DNA of 64,000 bases from JAKALD01 sp963817785 (GTDB lineage Bacteria > Pseudomonadota > Gammaproteobacteria > Burkholderiales > SG8-39), in NCBI GenBank assembly GCA_963817785.1, contig CAWFPL010000007.1, positions 343,647-407,646 of the forward strand, read 5' to 3'. Made by a program: the position numbers and the translations under genes. The number at the start of each line of letters is the position of its first letter. The first letter of the stretch is position 1. Under the pieces are notes generated by a model. It saw nothing but the letters and a program-made list of their open reading frames with translations. It searched no databases and was not told the origin of the DNA. This document shows, piece after piece, positions 29,278-37,366 of this stretch.

Positions 29278-30030
29278 ATGGCAGAGCAAAGCTACGCCTA
29301 TGCAAAGCGGGCCGCGAAGGCCCTGATGGTGCTGCGAGGGCTTTCGATTCGGGGGGTGAGCGCGTCGACCGGGATCGGCGAACCCGTGCTCACGTGGTTT
29401 CGGGGCAACCGGGCAGACGCGGCGCTCTCGGAGGACTCGTTTGAAGGGTTCTTCGCGCACCTGGGCGTGGTCGCGACCGAGGAAGGGGCGCGGCTCGCGC
29501 CGACCCGGGTGCACTACCTGCACCTCAACGCGGGCATTTTCCGGCGCCACGTGGGGCTGTTTCGCCTGCTCGTGCCGCTCATGGACGGGTCGAAGGCACG
29601 GGTGCTACCCAAGCACCGCAAGTGCGTGCCGGTCCTCGTGAAGGGCAAAAGCGTGCGGCTTGTCCCGCTCGTGAAGGGCGGTGTGTTCGGCGCAGTCCTG
29701 CTCGCGAAGTTTGGCCTCACGCCTGCGGCGCCATCCGATGATCAAACGCGCTCGCCGCTACCTGCGTACTGCCTCGAGCTACTGCTCACTGCTCAGGCGA
29801 AGCGGCGCTACTTCGATCTGATTTGCAACGGCAAGACGCAGCACGAATCGGTCGAACTGCTTCGCATGGCGGCCCTTGAGCGCGACATTACGCTCACCGA
29901 AATCCTGGGCGCGGTGCTGCGGGGAAGGCGCGCCGATTCGGCGGACGATGGCGCGGGCTGCAGCCTGGACGCCCAACCGAGGCTTCTGCGCCTCGTGCCG
30001 GCTCATTTCGACGAGCGGGTGGCGGCATGA
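29278..30030 (+). CDS. Unknown protein with N-terminal HTH-like segment
   Basis: 250 residues, soluble. Residues 10-45 (AAKALMVLRGLSIRGVSASTGIGEPVLTWF, quoted here only as landmarks RGLSIRGV and STGIGEPVL) look like a helix-turn-helix. A basic middle part contains KHRKCVPVLVKGKSVRLVPL, and the C-terminal third is helical. The stop overlaps the next gene by four bases, so it is translated with it. It may be a regulator embedded in the secretion operon, but no family is recognised. Confidence 0.6.
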   Translation: MAEQSYAYAKRAAKALMVLRGLSIRGVSASTGIGEPVLTWFRGNRADAALSEDSFEGFFAHLGVVATEEGARLAPTRVHYLHLNAGIFRRHVGLFRLLVPLMDGSKARVLPKHRKCVPVLVKGKSVRLVPLVKGGVFGAVLLAKFGLTPAAPSDDQTRSPLPAYCLELLLTAQAKRRYFDLICNGKTQHESVELLRMAALERDITLTEILGAVLRGRRADSADDGAGCSLDAQPRLLRLVPAHFDERVAA

Positions 30031-30863
30031 AGGCAAATCGGCACCTGCGGCTCTGGGTGGCGCTCGCCGTGCTCGCCGCGCTTACGGATTGCGCCGGCGG
30101 GGGCCTGGAATCGGCTCCGGCGGGCTCGGCCGTCCAGGGCTACGACTTCAGCTACCAGATCCACGGTGGCGATACTGTGGGCCTAGTGCAGGTCTTCGAC
30201 GATGGGAGCCGCACGTACTTCCAGTTCCGAGGGCTCGATCTGGCGCATGTGCCGGTGATCTGGGCCGAGCAGTCCGAGGCGCAGAAACGCGCGTTGCCGA
30301 TCGAGGCGACGAGCCCGTATCTCGTGGTCCACGAGCTTGCGCGCAAGTTCGTTGTGGCCAGCGGCAAGCACAAGGCCTCGGTGGTCATGGTGGACTGGCA
30401 AGCGCGCGGGCTGAAGACGCAAGCACTGAGGCATGCGCAGGTGGCCACGCGCCCCGAAACCGCAACCCCGGCCCGACCTGCCGGAGAGCCTCTACGCGCT
30501 TCCGTGGACTGCGATCGCTCGGTCGCGTTCGGTCGCGCGAAAACCATCGACGTGCCGTTCGTCTCGGGCGCAACCGAGCCCACCCGCCAGGCGCAAGCCG
30601 ACCTCGTGGCAATCGCCAAACGCCTTGCCGAGAATGGGCCGCTCACCATCCGTGGGCGCCCCTCCCCGGGCGGGGGCGTCATGCAGGCCCGCTCGCGCGC
30701 GGAAAGCATCAAGGCGATACTTCTCGAGGCCGGAGTGCCCGCTTCGCACATCCAGGTCGAGGTGTCGGGTACGCCCAAGACCGGCCGGGTCGAAGGGCTG
30801 TTCTTCTCCGAGATCGAATACGGCGCCCCCTCGAGCGGTTTCGTGGTGCTCGATGGGTGCTAA
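30027..30863 (+). CDS. Envelope protein: VirB9-C-terminal-like domain fused to OmpA-like domain
   Basis: 278 residues. The hydrophobic N-terminus LWVALAVLAALTDCAGGG looks like a lipoprotein signal, though Asp before Cys is not canonical. Residues 38-125 resemble the VirB9 C-terminal domain (VQVFDDGSRTYFQF; compare TQVFDDGTFTYIRF in VirB9 here). Residues 150-260 resemble an OmpA-type peptidoglycan-binding domain (VPFVSGATEPTRQAQADLVA, then RSRAESIKAILLEAGV). Such a protein could tie the outer secretion core to the cell wall. The fusion is deduced from sequence patterns only. Confidence 0.68.
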   Translation: MKANRHLRLWVALAVLAALTDCAGGGLESAPAGSAVQGYDFSYQIHGGDTVGLVQVFDDGSRTYFQFRGLDLAHVPVIWAEQSEAQKRALPIEATSPYLVVHELARKFVVASGKHKASVVMVDWQARGLKTQALRHAQVATRPETATPARPAGEPLRASVDCDRSVAFGRAKTIDVPFVSGATEPTRQAQADLVAIAKRLAENGPLTIRGRPSPGGGVMQARSRAESIKAILLEAGVPASHIQVEVSGTPKTGRVEGLFFSEIEYGAPSSGFVVLDGC

Positions 30864-30874
30864 GGCGGCGCGCG

Positions 30875-31300
30875 CTACGCAATGATCCGAAGCGCCGTCA
30901 CTTTCGAGAAATCCCGATCATGCGTCACCAGGGCATCGGCGTTGATGGCGATGGCGCTCGCCACCTGCACGGCATCGGGGAGCCTCAGTTTCAGGCTCGC
31001 GCGCAGCCGCGCGGCACTTTCCGCGATGTCCGCCGACAACTCGACGACCTGCCAGGATTCGAGCACCGCCCGATAGCGCTTGAGGAGCGCCTCGTCGCCG
31101 GCATTGAGCGGTCCGGTGAGGACTTCCGCGATCGTGATGGTGGTGACGGCGAACGCGATTTCACCTTTCGCGTGCCGCTCGAAGAGCGGCTGGTAGCGCC
31201 GCGCGAGTCTGGGGTGGCCTTCGAGCACGTAGATGATGGGCGCGCTATCAACGAGCAGAAGCGCCCCGTTAGGCAGCGCGCCCGCCTCTAGCGGCTCCAT
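30875..31300 (-). CDS. PIN-domain ribonuclease toxin (VapC-like)
   Basis: 141 residues from MEPLEAGALPNGALL. Acidic catalytic positions of a PIN domain are visible: LLVDSAPIIYVLEG, TIAEVLTGPL, LPDAVQVASAIA and THDRDFSKV. PIN toxins cleave RNA, usually tRNA. The gene overlaps the end of the antitoxin gene by 13 bases. The pair is antisense to, and inserted between, the OmpA-like envelope gene and virB11 of the secretion operon, where it could stabilise the element. Confidence 0.9.
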   Translation of the reverse strand: MEPLEAGALPNGALLLVDSAPIIYVLEGHPRLARRYQPLFERHAKGEIAFAVTTITIAEVLTGPLNAGDEALLKRYRAVLESWQVVELSADIAESAARLRASLKLRLPDAVQVASAIAINADALVTHDRDFSKVTALRIIA

Positions 31301-31539
31301 TCCTCGCGTAGCCGCCGTACGGTGCGTGTGCTGTCCCGGCCCCACATCCCCTTGCCTGACCCGGCCAACGCGGTCAGCGCCTTTTGGCGGGTGCTGGTCA
31401 CGCTCTTCACAGGTACCAAGGCGGCAATTGAACGCCCGTGGCGTGTGATGATGGTCGCGCGGCCCTGTTCGGCATCGGCAAGCAGGGCCGGCAGCTGGTT
31501 CCGCGCCTGTTCGGCGCCTTTACGTTGGAGTTTGACCAT
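31288..31539 (-). CDS. Phd/YefM-type antitoxin
   Basis: 83 residues starting at MVKLQRKGAEQARNQLPALL. The N-terminus has the Phd/YefM fold pattern (LLADAEQGRATIITRHGRSIAALVPV); the C-terminal tail would wrap the toxin. A Phd-type antitoxin with a PIN toxin is a known combination. It is the upstream gene of the pair, and tandem repeats just before it suggest autoregulation. Confidence 0.88.
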   Translation of the reverse strand: MVKLQRKGAEQARNQLPALLADAEQGRATIITRHGRSIAALVPVKSVTSTRQKALTALAGSGKGMWGRDSTRTVRRLREEWSR

Positions 31540-31548
31540 TCCAAAACT

Positions 31549-31563
31549 GTACGGGCTGTACGG
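31549..31563 (-). promoter_or_regulatory. Probable operator of the toxin-antitoxin pair
   Basis: Two direct copies of TGTACGG separated by GC lie 10 bases upstream of the antitoxin start. Each contains the self-complementary GTAC. This is a typical placement for a Phd-type autorepressor site. Confidence 0.5.
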
Positions 31564-31772
31564 TCGGAAGTCAAGCGCGGTACATGGCTGGAAATTCTTG
31601 CCTTGGCTTCCATCGAGGCTCGCTTGAACGCTTACCACTGAGCGAGCCGCACCTCCTCCCGAGTAGGCGAGACCACGGCACCGGCGTTACCGCCTAGGCC
31701 CGCCGGGAATGATGCGGAAAAACCCCCAGCATTCGACAACGTGGCCTGAGCGCGCCTGCCTAGACTTTCCGG

Positions 31773-32756
31773 ATGGACCGCGCCACCAAAGAACACGCCA
31801 TCGGGATGCTTTCGGACATCCTGAAGCCGATCGCCCCATACCTGGGCTCGGCCGAGGTGCAGGAGATCATGGTGAACGGCCCGAATGAAGTCTGGATCGA
31901 GGAGCGCGGTCAGACGCGAAAGCTCGAGGTGCAACTCGATCACATTGCGATCGCGAGCGCGATCGCGATGCTCGCGCGCATCGTCGGGAAAATCGCCGAT
32001 ACCGAGGGGGCCGGCGCGCTCATCGACGCGAGACTGGATGGCCTGCGCTTCGCCGCGGCGCTGGAATCGGTCTCGACCAAGGGGCCCTCGCTTTGCATCC
32101 GGCGCCACAGCCAGGTCCTGCTCACGCTCGAAGAGTACGTGGACATGGGAGCGCTCGATGAGGTCCGGGCACACGTCATCCGCGAAGCGGTCGAGAAGCG
32201 ACGAAACCTTCTCGTTTCGGGCGGAACGAGCTCGGGCAAGACGACGGCGCTCAACGCGATGATCGCCCTGATCGGAGCAGACGAACGTGTCGTGTCGATC
32301 GAGGACACGCGAGAGCTCCGGGTCGAGGCACCCAACTGGGTGCCATTCGAGGCGAACGAAACCGCCGGGATCTCGATTCGACACCTGGTGCGCCACGCGC
32401 TGCGGTACCGGCCCGACCGCATCATCGTCGGCGAGGTCCGAGGGCCCGAGGCGTTCGACCTCATGCAGGCGATGAACACGGGCCACGACGGCGGCATGGC
32501 GACGATCCACGCCAACAGCGCGCGCGACGCACTCGCGCGTCTCGAAGGGCTCGTGTTGACCACGCCCGACGTGGACTGGCCGCTTGATGCCATTCGAGAC
32601 CAGATTGGCCGCACGTTCGACTACGTCATCCATATGGAGCGCGGCAAGTTCGAGGGCAGGGCCGTGCGGCGCTTCGCGGAAATCGTACGCGTTGAGCGCT
32701 ACGACCGCGATCGACATGACTACTGTTACACCGTCCTGAAGGAGGACACCCCATGA
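31773..32756 (+). CDS. virB11: Type IV secretion traffic ATPase VirB11/TrbB
   Basis: 327 residues. An N-terminal domain (EVQEIMVNGPNEVWIEERG) is followed by the RecA-like ATPase with Walker A GGTSSGKT at residues 150-157, the Asp box VVSIEDTRELR, Walker B-like IIVGEVRGPEAFDLMQAM and the His box GHDGGMATIHANSA. It forms a cytoplasmic hexamer that powers pilus assembly and substrate transfer. A 136-base gap separates it from the toxin-antitoxin module. It overlaps virB2 by four bases. Confidence 0.95.
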   Translation: MDRATKEHAIGMLSDILKPIAPYLGSAEVQEIMVNGPNEVWIEERGQTRKLEVQLDHIAIASAIAMLARIVGKIADTEGAGALIDARLDGLRFAAALESVSTKGPSLCIRRHSQVLLTLEEYVDMGALDEVRAHVIREAVEKRRNLLVSGGTSSGKTTALNAMIALIGADERVVSIEDTRELRVEAPNWVPFEANETAGISIRHLVRHALRYRPDRIIVGEVRGPEAFDLMQAMNTGHDGGMATIHANSARDALARLEGLVLTTPDVDWPLDAIRDQIGRTFDYVIHMERGKFEGRAVRRFAEIVRVERYDRDRHDYCYTVLKEDTP

Positions 32757-33100
32757 AACATCGCTTCTGTAGCAAAACCGTCGCGTGGCTCCACGTGGCG
32801 GCCCGGCACTTGCCGGTCATGCTGCTCATGTTCGTATGCGCGGACGCATACGCGCAGGTGGCGGGCTCGGGCTGGCTTTCGGGCCTCGCCGGCATCGCCT
32901 GCAATCTGCAGCAGGCGGCGCGCTATTTCGCGCTCGCCGGCATCATCATGTTCGGGATTCTCGTCATGAAGATGGAAATCAAGGGCTGGATCCACGACCT
33001 GATGCTGCTGCTGTTCGGGATTTCGATCATCGTGTTTGCGAGCTCGTTCCTCCAGGGAATCTTCCCGAGCGCCGGGTTCTCGAGCATCAGCTGCGCTTGA
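32753..33100 (+). CDS. virB2: Conjugative pilin VirB2/TrbC
   Basis: 115 residues. A signal region ends near MLLMFVCADAYAQ, then two hydrophobic segments follow (YFALAGIIMFGILVMKM and LMLLLFGISIIVFASSFLQG) with a short charged loop, the pilin layout. A C-terminal CA pair recalls cyclic TrbC-like pilins, but cyclisation is not provable. It overlaps virB11. A 119-base GC-rich gap (33101-33219) with possible hairpins separates it from virB3, which may help set the high pilin level. Confidence 0.88.
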   Translation: MKHRFCSKTVAWLHVAARHLPVMLLMFVCADAYAQVAGSGWLSGLAGIACNLQQAARYFALAGIIMFGILVMKMEIKGWIHDLMLLLFGISIIVFASSFLQGIFPSAGFSSISCA

Positions 33101-33219
33101 CGCGGTCACGCATCTACGCCGGTGTGAGCGGTGCTCGATCTCTCCCGACGCGGGGCTCGCCCGCTCGGGCGCCGGCGCTTGTGGTCTAAGCCGTTCGCTG
33201 CGCGTGAGTCTTTGAAACC

Positions 33220-33540
33220 ATGGAAACAGAGCCGCGTATCAGCCCGCTTCACTATTCGCTGATGGAATCGGTGCCCACCTTCGCCGGCGCCGAGAAGAGC
33301 TTCGCGATTGTCAACATCTCCTTCACCGCCGCAATGGTCATGGCCGCGCAGGCCTGGCAGTTCGTGCTGCCTGGGCTCATCGCGCACGCGTTGCTCGCGT
33401 GGCTCACGAAGCGCGATCCGCTCATGCGGGTGATCTACTTCCGCTACGTGCGCCAAGGCGCTCGCTACGACCCCTGGCCGCGCGAACGGCAAAAGCTGAA
33501 TGCTCGACCGAAGGGGTTTTGCCGGGGAGCGCCATGCTGA
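33220..33540 (+). CDS. virB3: Type IV secretion protein VirB3/TrbD
   Basis: 106 residues. The pattern RISPLHYSLMESVPTFAGAE and a pair of hydrophobic segments (FAIVNISFTAAMVMAA and FVLPGLIAHALLAWLTKRDP) match VirB3/TrbD. It is an inner-membrane partner of VirB4. The end overlaps the virB4 start by seven bases. Confidence 0.88.
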   Translation: METEPRISPLHYSLMESVPTFAGAEKSFAIVNISFTAAMVMAAQAWQFVLPGLIAHALLAWLTKRDPLMRVIYFRYVRQGARYDPWPRERQKLNARPKGFCRGAPC

Positions 33541-36056
33541 ATCTCAAGAAAAAAGCCGATGAGTTCCTGAATGCTGCGCGCGGCTACTCCGAGCTCATCC
33601 CGTGGATGCTTCAGGTCACCCCGGGGCTCGTGCTCAACAAGGACGGATCGCTCCTCGCGTGCTACGCGCTCGAGGGGCTGGATGCAGCCGACGCAAGCAC
33701 CGACGCGATCGAGCAGGCCGTCAACACCATGGAGAACGCGCTGCGCGTGTTCGACGAGCGCATCACCTTGTGGTGGACCGTGGATCGGCGTCGCACGCGC
33801 GAGTACCCGGGCGGTGCGTTTCCCGATGACGTGAGCGCGTTCGTCGACCAACAGTGGTCCCAGCGGTTCGTGGACGGAAGCTATTTTCGGAACAACCACT
33901 GGTTCGCGGTCCTTTACACGCCGCCCGGCGGGGTTGAGGGCTTCATGGGACGTATCGGCCAGTTTGTACACGCCGGGCAGGGCACGCTCGATGCGATCGT
34001 ATCGGCGGCGAAGACCTACCTCAGCATGGAATCGGCCTTTCACTTCGACAACGCGAAGATCCAGGCAGAGATCGAGCGGTTCGAGGAAATGCTGGGCTCG
34101 TTCGAGCAATCGACGCGGGGCCTGTACCTGCGGCGAGTCTTCGGCCCGGAGGCACTGCGCCTGTTGCACGACCGCGCTAGCCCGGCGAGCTCGGGGCAGC
34201 CGGTCGCCGAGCCCAACGTCACCGAGTTTCTCGATTCGTGGATCGCGGACAACACGCTGCGGGTGGGCTCGGATACGCTCGTGTTCGAAGGCAACGCGCC
34301 GGTGTTCGCGGCAGCCGCGACCGTGAAATCCTGGCCCCGATTCACCTCGCCGGGATTGCTCGACGCGCTGCTGGCACTGCCCGCCGAGATCACGCTTTCG
34401 CTTTGCTTTCGCTACGTCGAGATGCAAGCCGCTAAGAAGTACATCGAGGAAGTGCGCAAGAACAATCTCAACAGCGCCAAATCGATGCTCACGTACCTGC
34501 AGGAAGCGCTCTCGGGCAAGCCCTCGGATAAGGTGGACGCGGGCAAGATGGCTGCGGCGCAGGACGCCAACGACGCGCTCCTATCGATTACCGCGCAGAA
34601 GCGCTTCTTCGGCTACTTCAACATGACGGTGATCGCCTTTGGGGCGAGCCCCGAGCAGACGGAGGAGGGCATGCGCCTGGTCGCCCAGGCGATCAACAAC
34701 CTCGGCTTTCTCACGCTGCGAGAGCGCCTCCACTTGCTCTCGGCATGGGCAGGAACGCTCCCAGGGCAGTGGGGCGAGCTCGTGCGTTGGTTCTTCCTAT
34801 CGTCTGCGAACCTCTCGGACCTGGCGCCGATCCGCACGATCGCGATGGGCGAGGCGCAAAACGAGTACCTCTCGGAGCAGACCGGCCGGCCGTGCCCGGC
34901 GCTCACGGCGCTGCCTACCGAGTGGGGGGTACCGTTCTTTTTCAATCTGCACCAAGGCGACCGGGCGCACACGCTGGTGATCGGCCCCACGCGCTCCGGC
35001 AAGTCGGTGTTCATGAACTTCCTCATCACGCAGTTCAGGAAGTATTACCCCTGCCGCGCGTTCATCTTCGACAAGGACTATTCCTGCCGGATCCCGTCGC
35101 TACTCATGGGTGGCTCGCACATCGACATGTCGGGCGACGATACGCGGGTGCGGGTGAACCCGCTCTCGCTCCTTGCCGATCGCGACGCGTGGCTGTGGGT
35201 CGCGAAGTGGCTCGAGCTGCTGCTCGCCGGGCGCGGGCGGCCGCTCTCGGCCGCGGACTCGGAGGTGATCTGGGAGGCGGTCGAGCGGACAGCCAGCATG
35301 CCGCCGGCGCAGTGGCGGTTGCTCTCGCTCGCGCAGTTTCTCGGGTCTCGCTCGAAGGACCTGGGCAAGGAGATCGAGGAGTGGGTCGGGCACGGTGCGC
35401 GCTCGCGCTACTTCGACCACGTGGAGGATGACTTCCAGCTTGCCGACCTCGCCTGTATCGAGGTCGGCAAGCTCTTCGAGGATACGCTCATTGCGCCCCT
35501 GTTTCTCGAATACGCTTTCCAGCGAGTGGGCATGACGCTCGACGGCACGCCCACGCTCATCTATGTGGAGGAGTGCTGGTACATGCTGATGTACGAGCGC
35601 TTTGCGGCGCGGCTGGACGACTGGCTGCGCACGCTCGGCAAGAAAAACGCGTTCGTGGTGCTCACCACGCAGGGACTCTCCGAACTCGCCAAGTCGCAGT
35701 ATTTCGGCACGATCCTGGATAACGTCGCGAACACGATCTTTCTGCCGAACGCCAAGGCCTTCGCGCACGAGGCGCTGTACGTAGAGAAATTCGGGCTCAA
35801 CACCGAGCAACTAGAGCGCATCCGGGACGCCGTGCCGAAGATGAACTACTACATCGTCACGCCATCGATGGCGAGGATGGCCGTGGTGAGTCTGCCGCCG
35901 ATGGTGCTCGCGTGCGTCCGAAGCGATTCCAGGGCGCAGAAGCTCTTCCTGAAGCACTACGCCACGCGGGGCGAGTGCGATGACTGGCGGGAACGCTATC
36001 TCAACGAGGCGGCGATAGGAAGGACCGAAAGCGCGGTGCCCGAGGTCGCGCCGTAA
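33534..36056 (+). CDS. virB4: Type IV secretion ATPase VirB4/TrbE
   Basis: 840 residues from MLNLKKKADEFLNAARG. The N-terminal domain contacts VirB3; the C-terminal ATPase shows Walker A GPTRSGKSVFMNFL near residue 483, FIFDKDYSC after it, Walker B TLIYVEECWYMLMYE and the LTTQGLSELAKS sensor. The length is normal for TrbE. VirB4 drives pilus biogenesis at the inner membrane. The gap to virB5 (36057-36212) contains a small hairpin, tgatttgacgaaatca, near 36060. Confidence 0.95.
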   Translation: MLNLKKKADEFLNAARGYSELIPWMLQVTPGLVLNKDGSLLACYALEGLDAADASTDAIEQAVNTMENALRVFDERITLWWTVDRRRTREYPGGAFPDDVSAFVDQQWSQRFVDGSYFRNNHWFAVLYTPPGGVEGFMGRIGQFVHAGQGTLDAIVSAAKTYLSMESAFHFDNAKIQAEIERFEEMLGSFEQSTRGLYLRRVFGPEALRLLHDRASPASSGQPVAEPNVTEFLDSWIADNTLRVGSDTLVFEGNAPVFAAAATVKSWPRFTSPGLLDALLALPAEITLSLCFRYVEMQAAKKYIEEVRKNNLNSAKSMLTYLQEALSGKPSDKVDAGKMAAAQDANDALLSITAQKRFFGYFNMTVIAFGASPEQTEEGMRLVAQAINNLGFLTLRERLHLLSAWAGTLPGQWGELVRWFFLSSANLSDLAPIRTIAMGEAQNEYLSEQTGRPCPALTALPTEWGVPFFFNLHQGDRAHTLVIGPTRSGKSVFMNFLITQFRKYYPCRAFIFDKDYSCRIPSLLMGGSHIDMSGDDTRVRVNPLSLLADRDAWLWVAKWLELLLAGRGRPLSAADSEVIWEAVERTASMPPAQWRLLSLAQFLGSRSKDLGKEIEEWVGHGARSRYFDHVEDDFQLADLACIEVGKLFEDTLIAPLFLEYAFQRVGMTLDGTPTLIYVEECWYMLMYERFAARLDDWLRTLGKKNAFVVLTTQGLSELAKSQYFGTILDNVANTIFLPNAKAFAHEALYVEKFGLNTEQLERIRDAVPKMNYYIVTPSMARMAVVSLPPMVLACVRSDSRAQKLFLKHYATRGECDDWRERYLNEAAIGRTESAVPEVAP

Positions 36057-36212
36057 AGTGATTTGACGAAATCATTTTACCGTGGCGCCGACTAAGACCC
36101 TGCAACCGACAATGAAGTTAGGGCGAATCGTGGCGCATTGGTGTCGCGTTTTGCTAAAAGACAGCCTTACCGCGCACGTACGATCAAAGACCCGTCGCAA
36201 TGGAGGCAGCAC

Positions 36213-37052
36213 ATGGAACGGGCCGCAAAAGCCACTGTCGCCCGAGCGCGCGCCATGGTAGGAGTGGCCGCACTCGCGTTGGGCCTCCTTTACGTCGTGC
36301 CGGCGATCGCCCAATGGGCGGTGTTCGACGCCTCGAACTTCGCCAAAAACGCGCTCACCGCGGCGAAGTCCGCCGATGCCTACGCCCAGCAGATCGAGCA
36401 GTACAAGCTCCAAGGGCTGCAGTATCTGCTGCAGGTGCAGAATCTGCAGACCGCCCCCTCGACGGTCTTCGACACCACGTTCGGGCGCGAGGCGCTGCAG
36501 ATCGCCGGTCCAAACGCCAACGCCGCGGCGCTCGCCCAAGCGGGGGTGCATCTGCTGAGCGTGTATTCCAGCACCCAGCAGTTGATGAACCAGGGGAATA
36601 GTCTCTATTCACAGGCGGCCGACTGGGGCTGGACACTGCAGAAATTCAGCGCTGCAAGCGGGATGACGCCGCAACAGATTTTTCAATACGAGCAGAGCCG
36701 CGGACAAGCACTGCAGGGCGCGAGCCAACTGCAATATCAACAGGGCGAGCAGCTCCAGCAGGACCTGCAGGCCTACCAGCAGCAGGCGGACGATGGCCTG
36801 CGAACTGCCCAGGGCGCTCAAGGAGCGGTGCAGGCCCTGCAGGGAATCGCGTTGCAGAACCACACCTTGACGGAGCAGCTCTCAGATTTGTCGGCGGCCG
36901 CGGCGACCAGGGACAAAGCCCAGGCCGTGCACGATGCGCAGGAGGCGCAGGATAAACAGGAACAGGCCGAGCTCTACAACGAAGCGCAGAAGCGTATGCA
37001 GAGCTACTACGACAGCGCCGGAGTGGGTAATGGCATCCAGATCTCGCCGTGA
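36213..37052 (+). CDS. trbJ: Minor pilus protein VirB5/TrbJ
   Basis: 279 residues starting at ATG 36213 with GGAGG seven bases upstream. The signal region (MVGVAALALGLLYVVPAIAQ) is followed by WAVFDASNFAKN, which corresponds to the conserved start of mature TrbJ (VIDAANLxQN). The rest is Gln-rich and helical, with long coiled-coil stretches. VirB5/TrbJ proteins act at the pilus tip or base. It precedes the exclusion-lipoprotein gene and trbL, the same relative order as in IncP plasmids. Confidence 0.86.
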   Translation: MERAAKATVARARAMVGVAALALGLLYVVPAIAQWAVFDASNFAKNALTAAKSADAYAQQIEQYKLQGLQYLLQVQNLQTAPSTVFDTTFGREALQIAGPNANAAALAQAGVHLLSVYSSTQQLMNQGNSLYSQAADWGWTLQKFSAASGMTPQQIFQYEQSRGQALQGASQLQYQQGEQLQQDLQAYQQQADDGLRTAQGAQGAVQALQGIALQNHTLTEQLSDLSAAAATRDKAQAVHDAQEAQDKQEQAELYNEAQKRMQSYYDSAGVGNGIQISP

Positions 37053-37071
37053 CGCCTTGGGGTCTCCTGCG

Positions 37072-37329
37072 TTACTGGAGCGGGTATTCCTTGGCGCAGC
37101 GCTCACCATCCTTCGCGCCTTGTTGAGCAGACTCGTGTCTTGCGCTAACGGCCGCGATGCATTTGAGATAGTTCGTGCGCATCGCATCATTTTGGCTTTG
37201 GGTAGGCGCATCGCTGCGTGGCGCCTGGCTCGGAACGGCCGCCGCGGCCTTGCTGTCCGGGGCTTGCTTTCCGCAGCCGGCGCCTAAAAGCGTGACCCCG
37301 GCGACAAGGAGGATGGCAGTTGTTCTCAT
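37072..37329 (-). CDS. Small lipoprotein, TrbK-like entry-exclusion candidate (inverted)
   Basis: 85 residues with a canonical lipobox: VAGVTLLGAGC. The mature part is short and hydrophilic with two further cysteines (KCIAAV and RCAKEY). The ATG is preceded by GGGGAGATCA, supporting translation. In IncP plasmids TrbK, a small lipoprotein causing entry exclusion, is encoded exactly between trbJ and trbL, but on the same strand. Here the gene points against the operon. Function is inferred from position and type only. Confidence 0.72.
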   Translation of the reverse strand: MRTTAILLVAGVTLLGAGCGKQAPDSKAAAAVPSQAPRSDAPTQSQNDAMRTNYLKCIAAVSARHESAQQGAKDGERCAKEYPLQ

Positions 37330-37366
37330 TGATCTCCCCTATGCGTGATTTAGGAAGGACGGTGAG

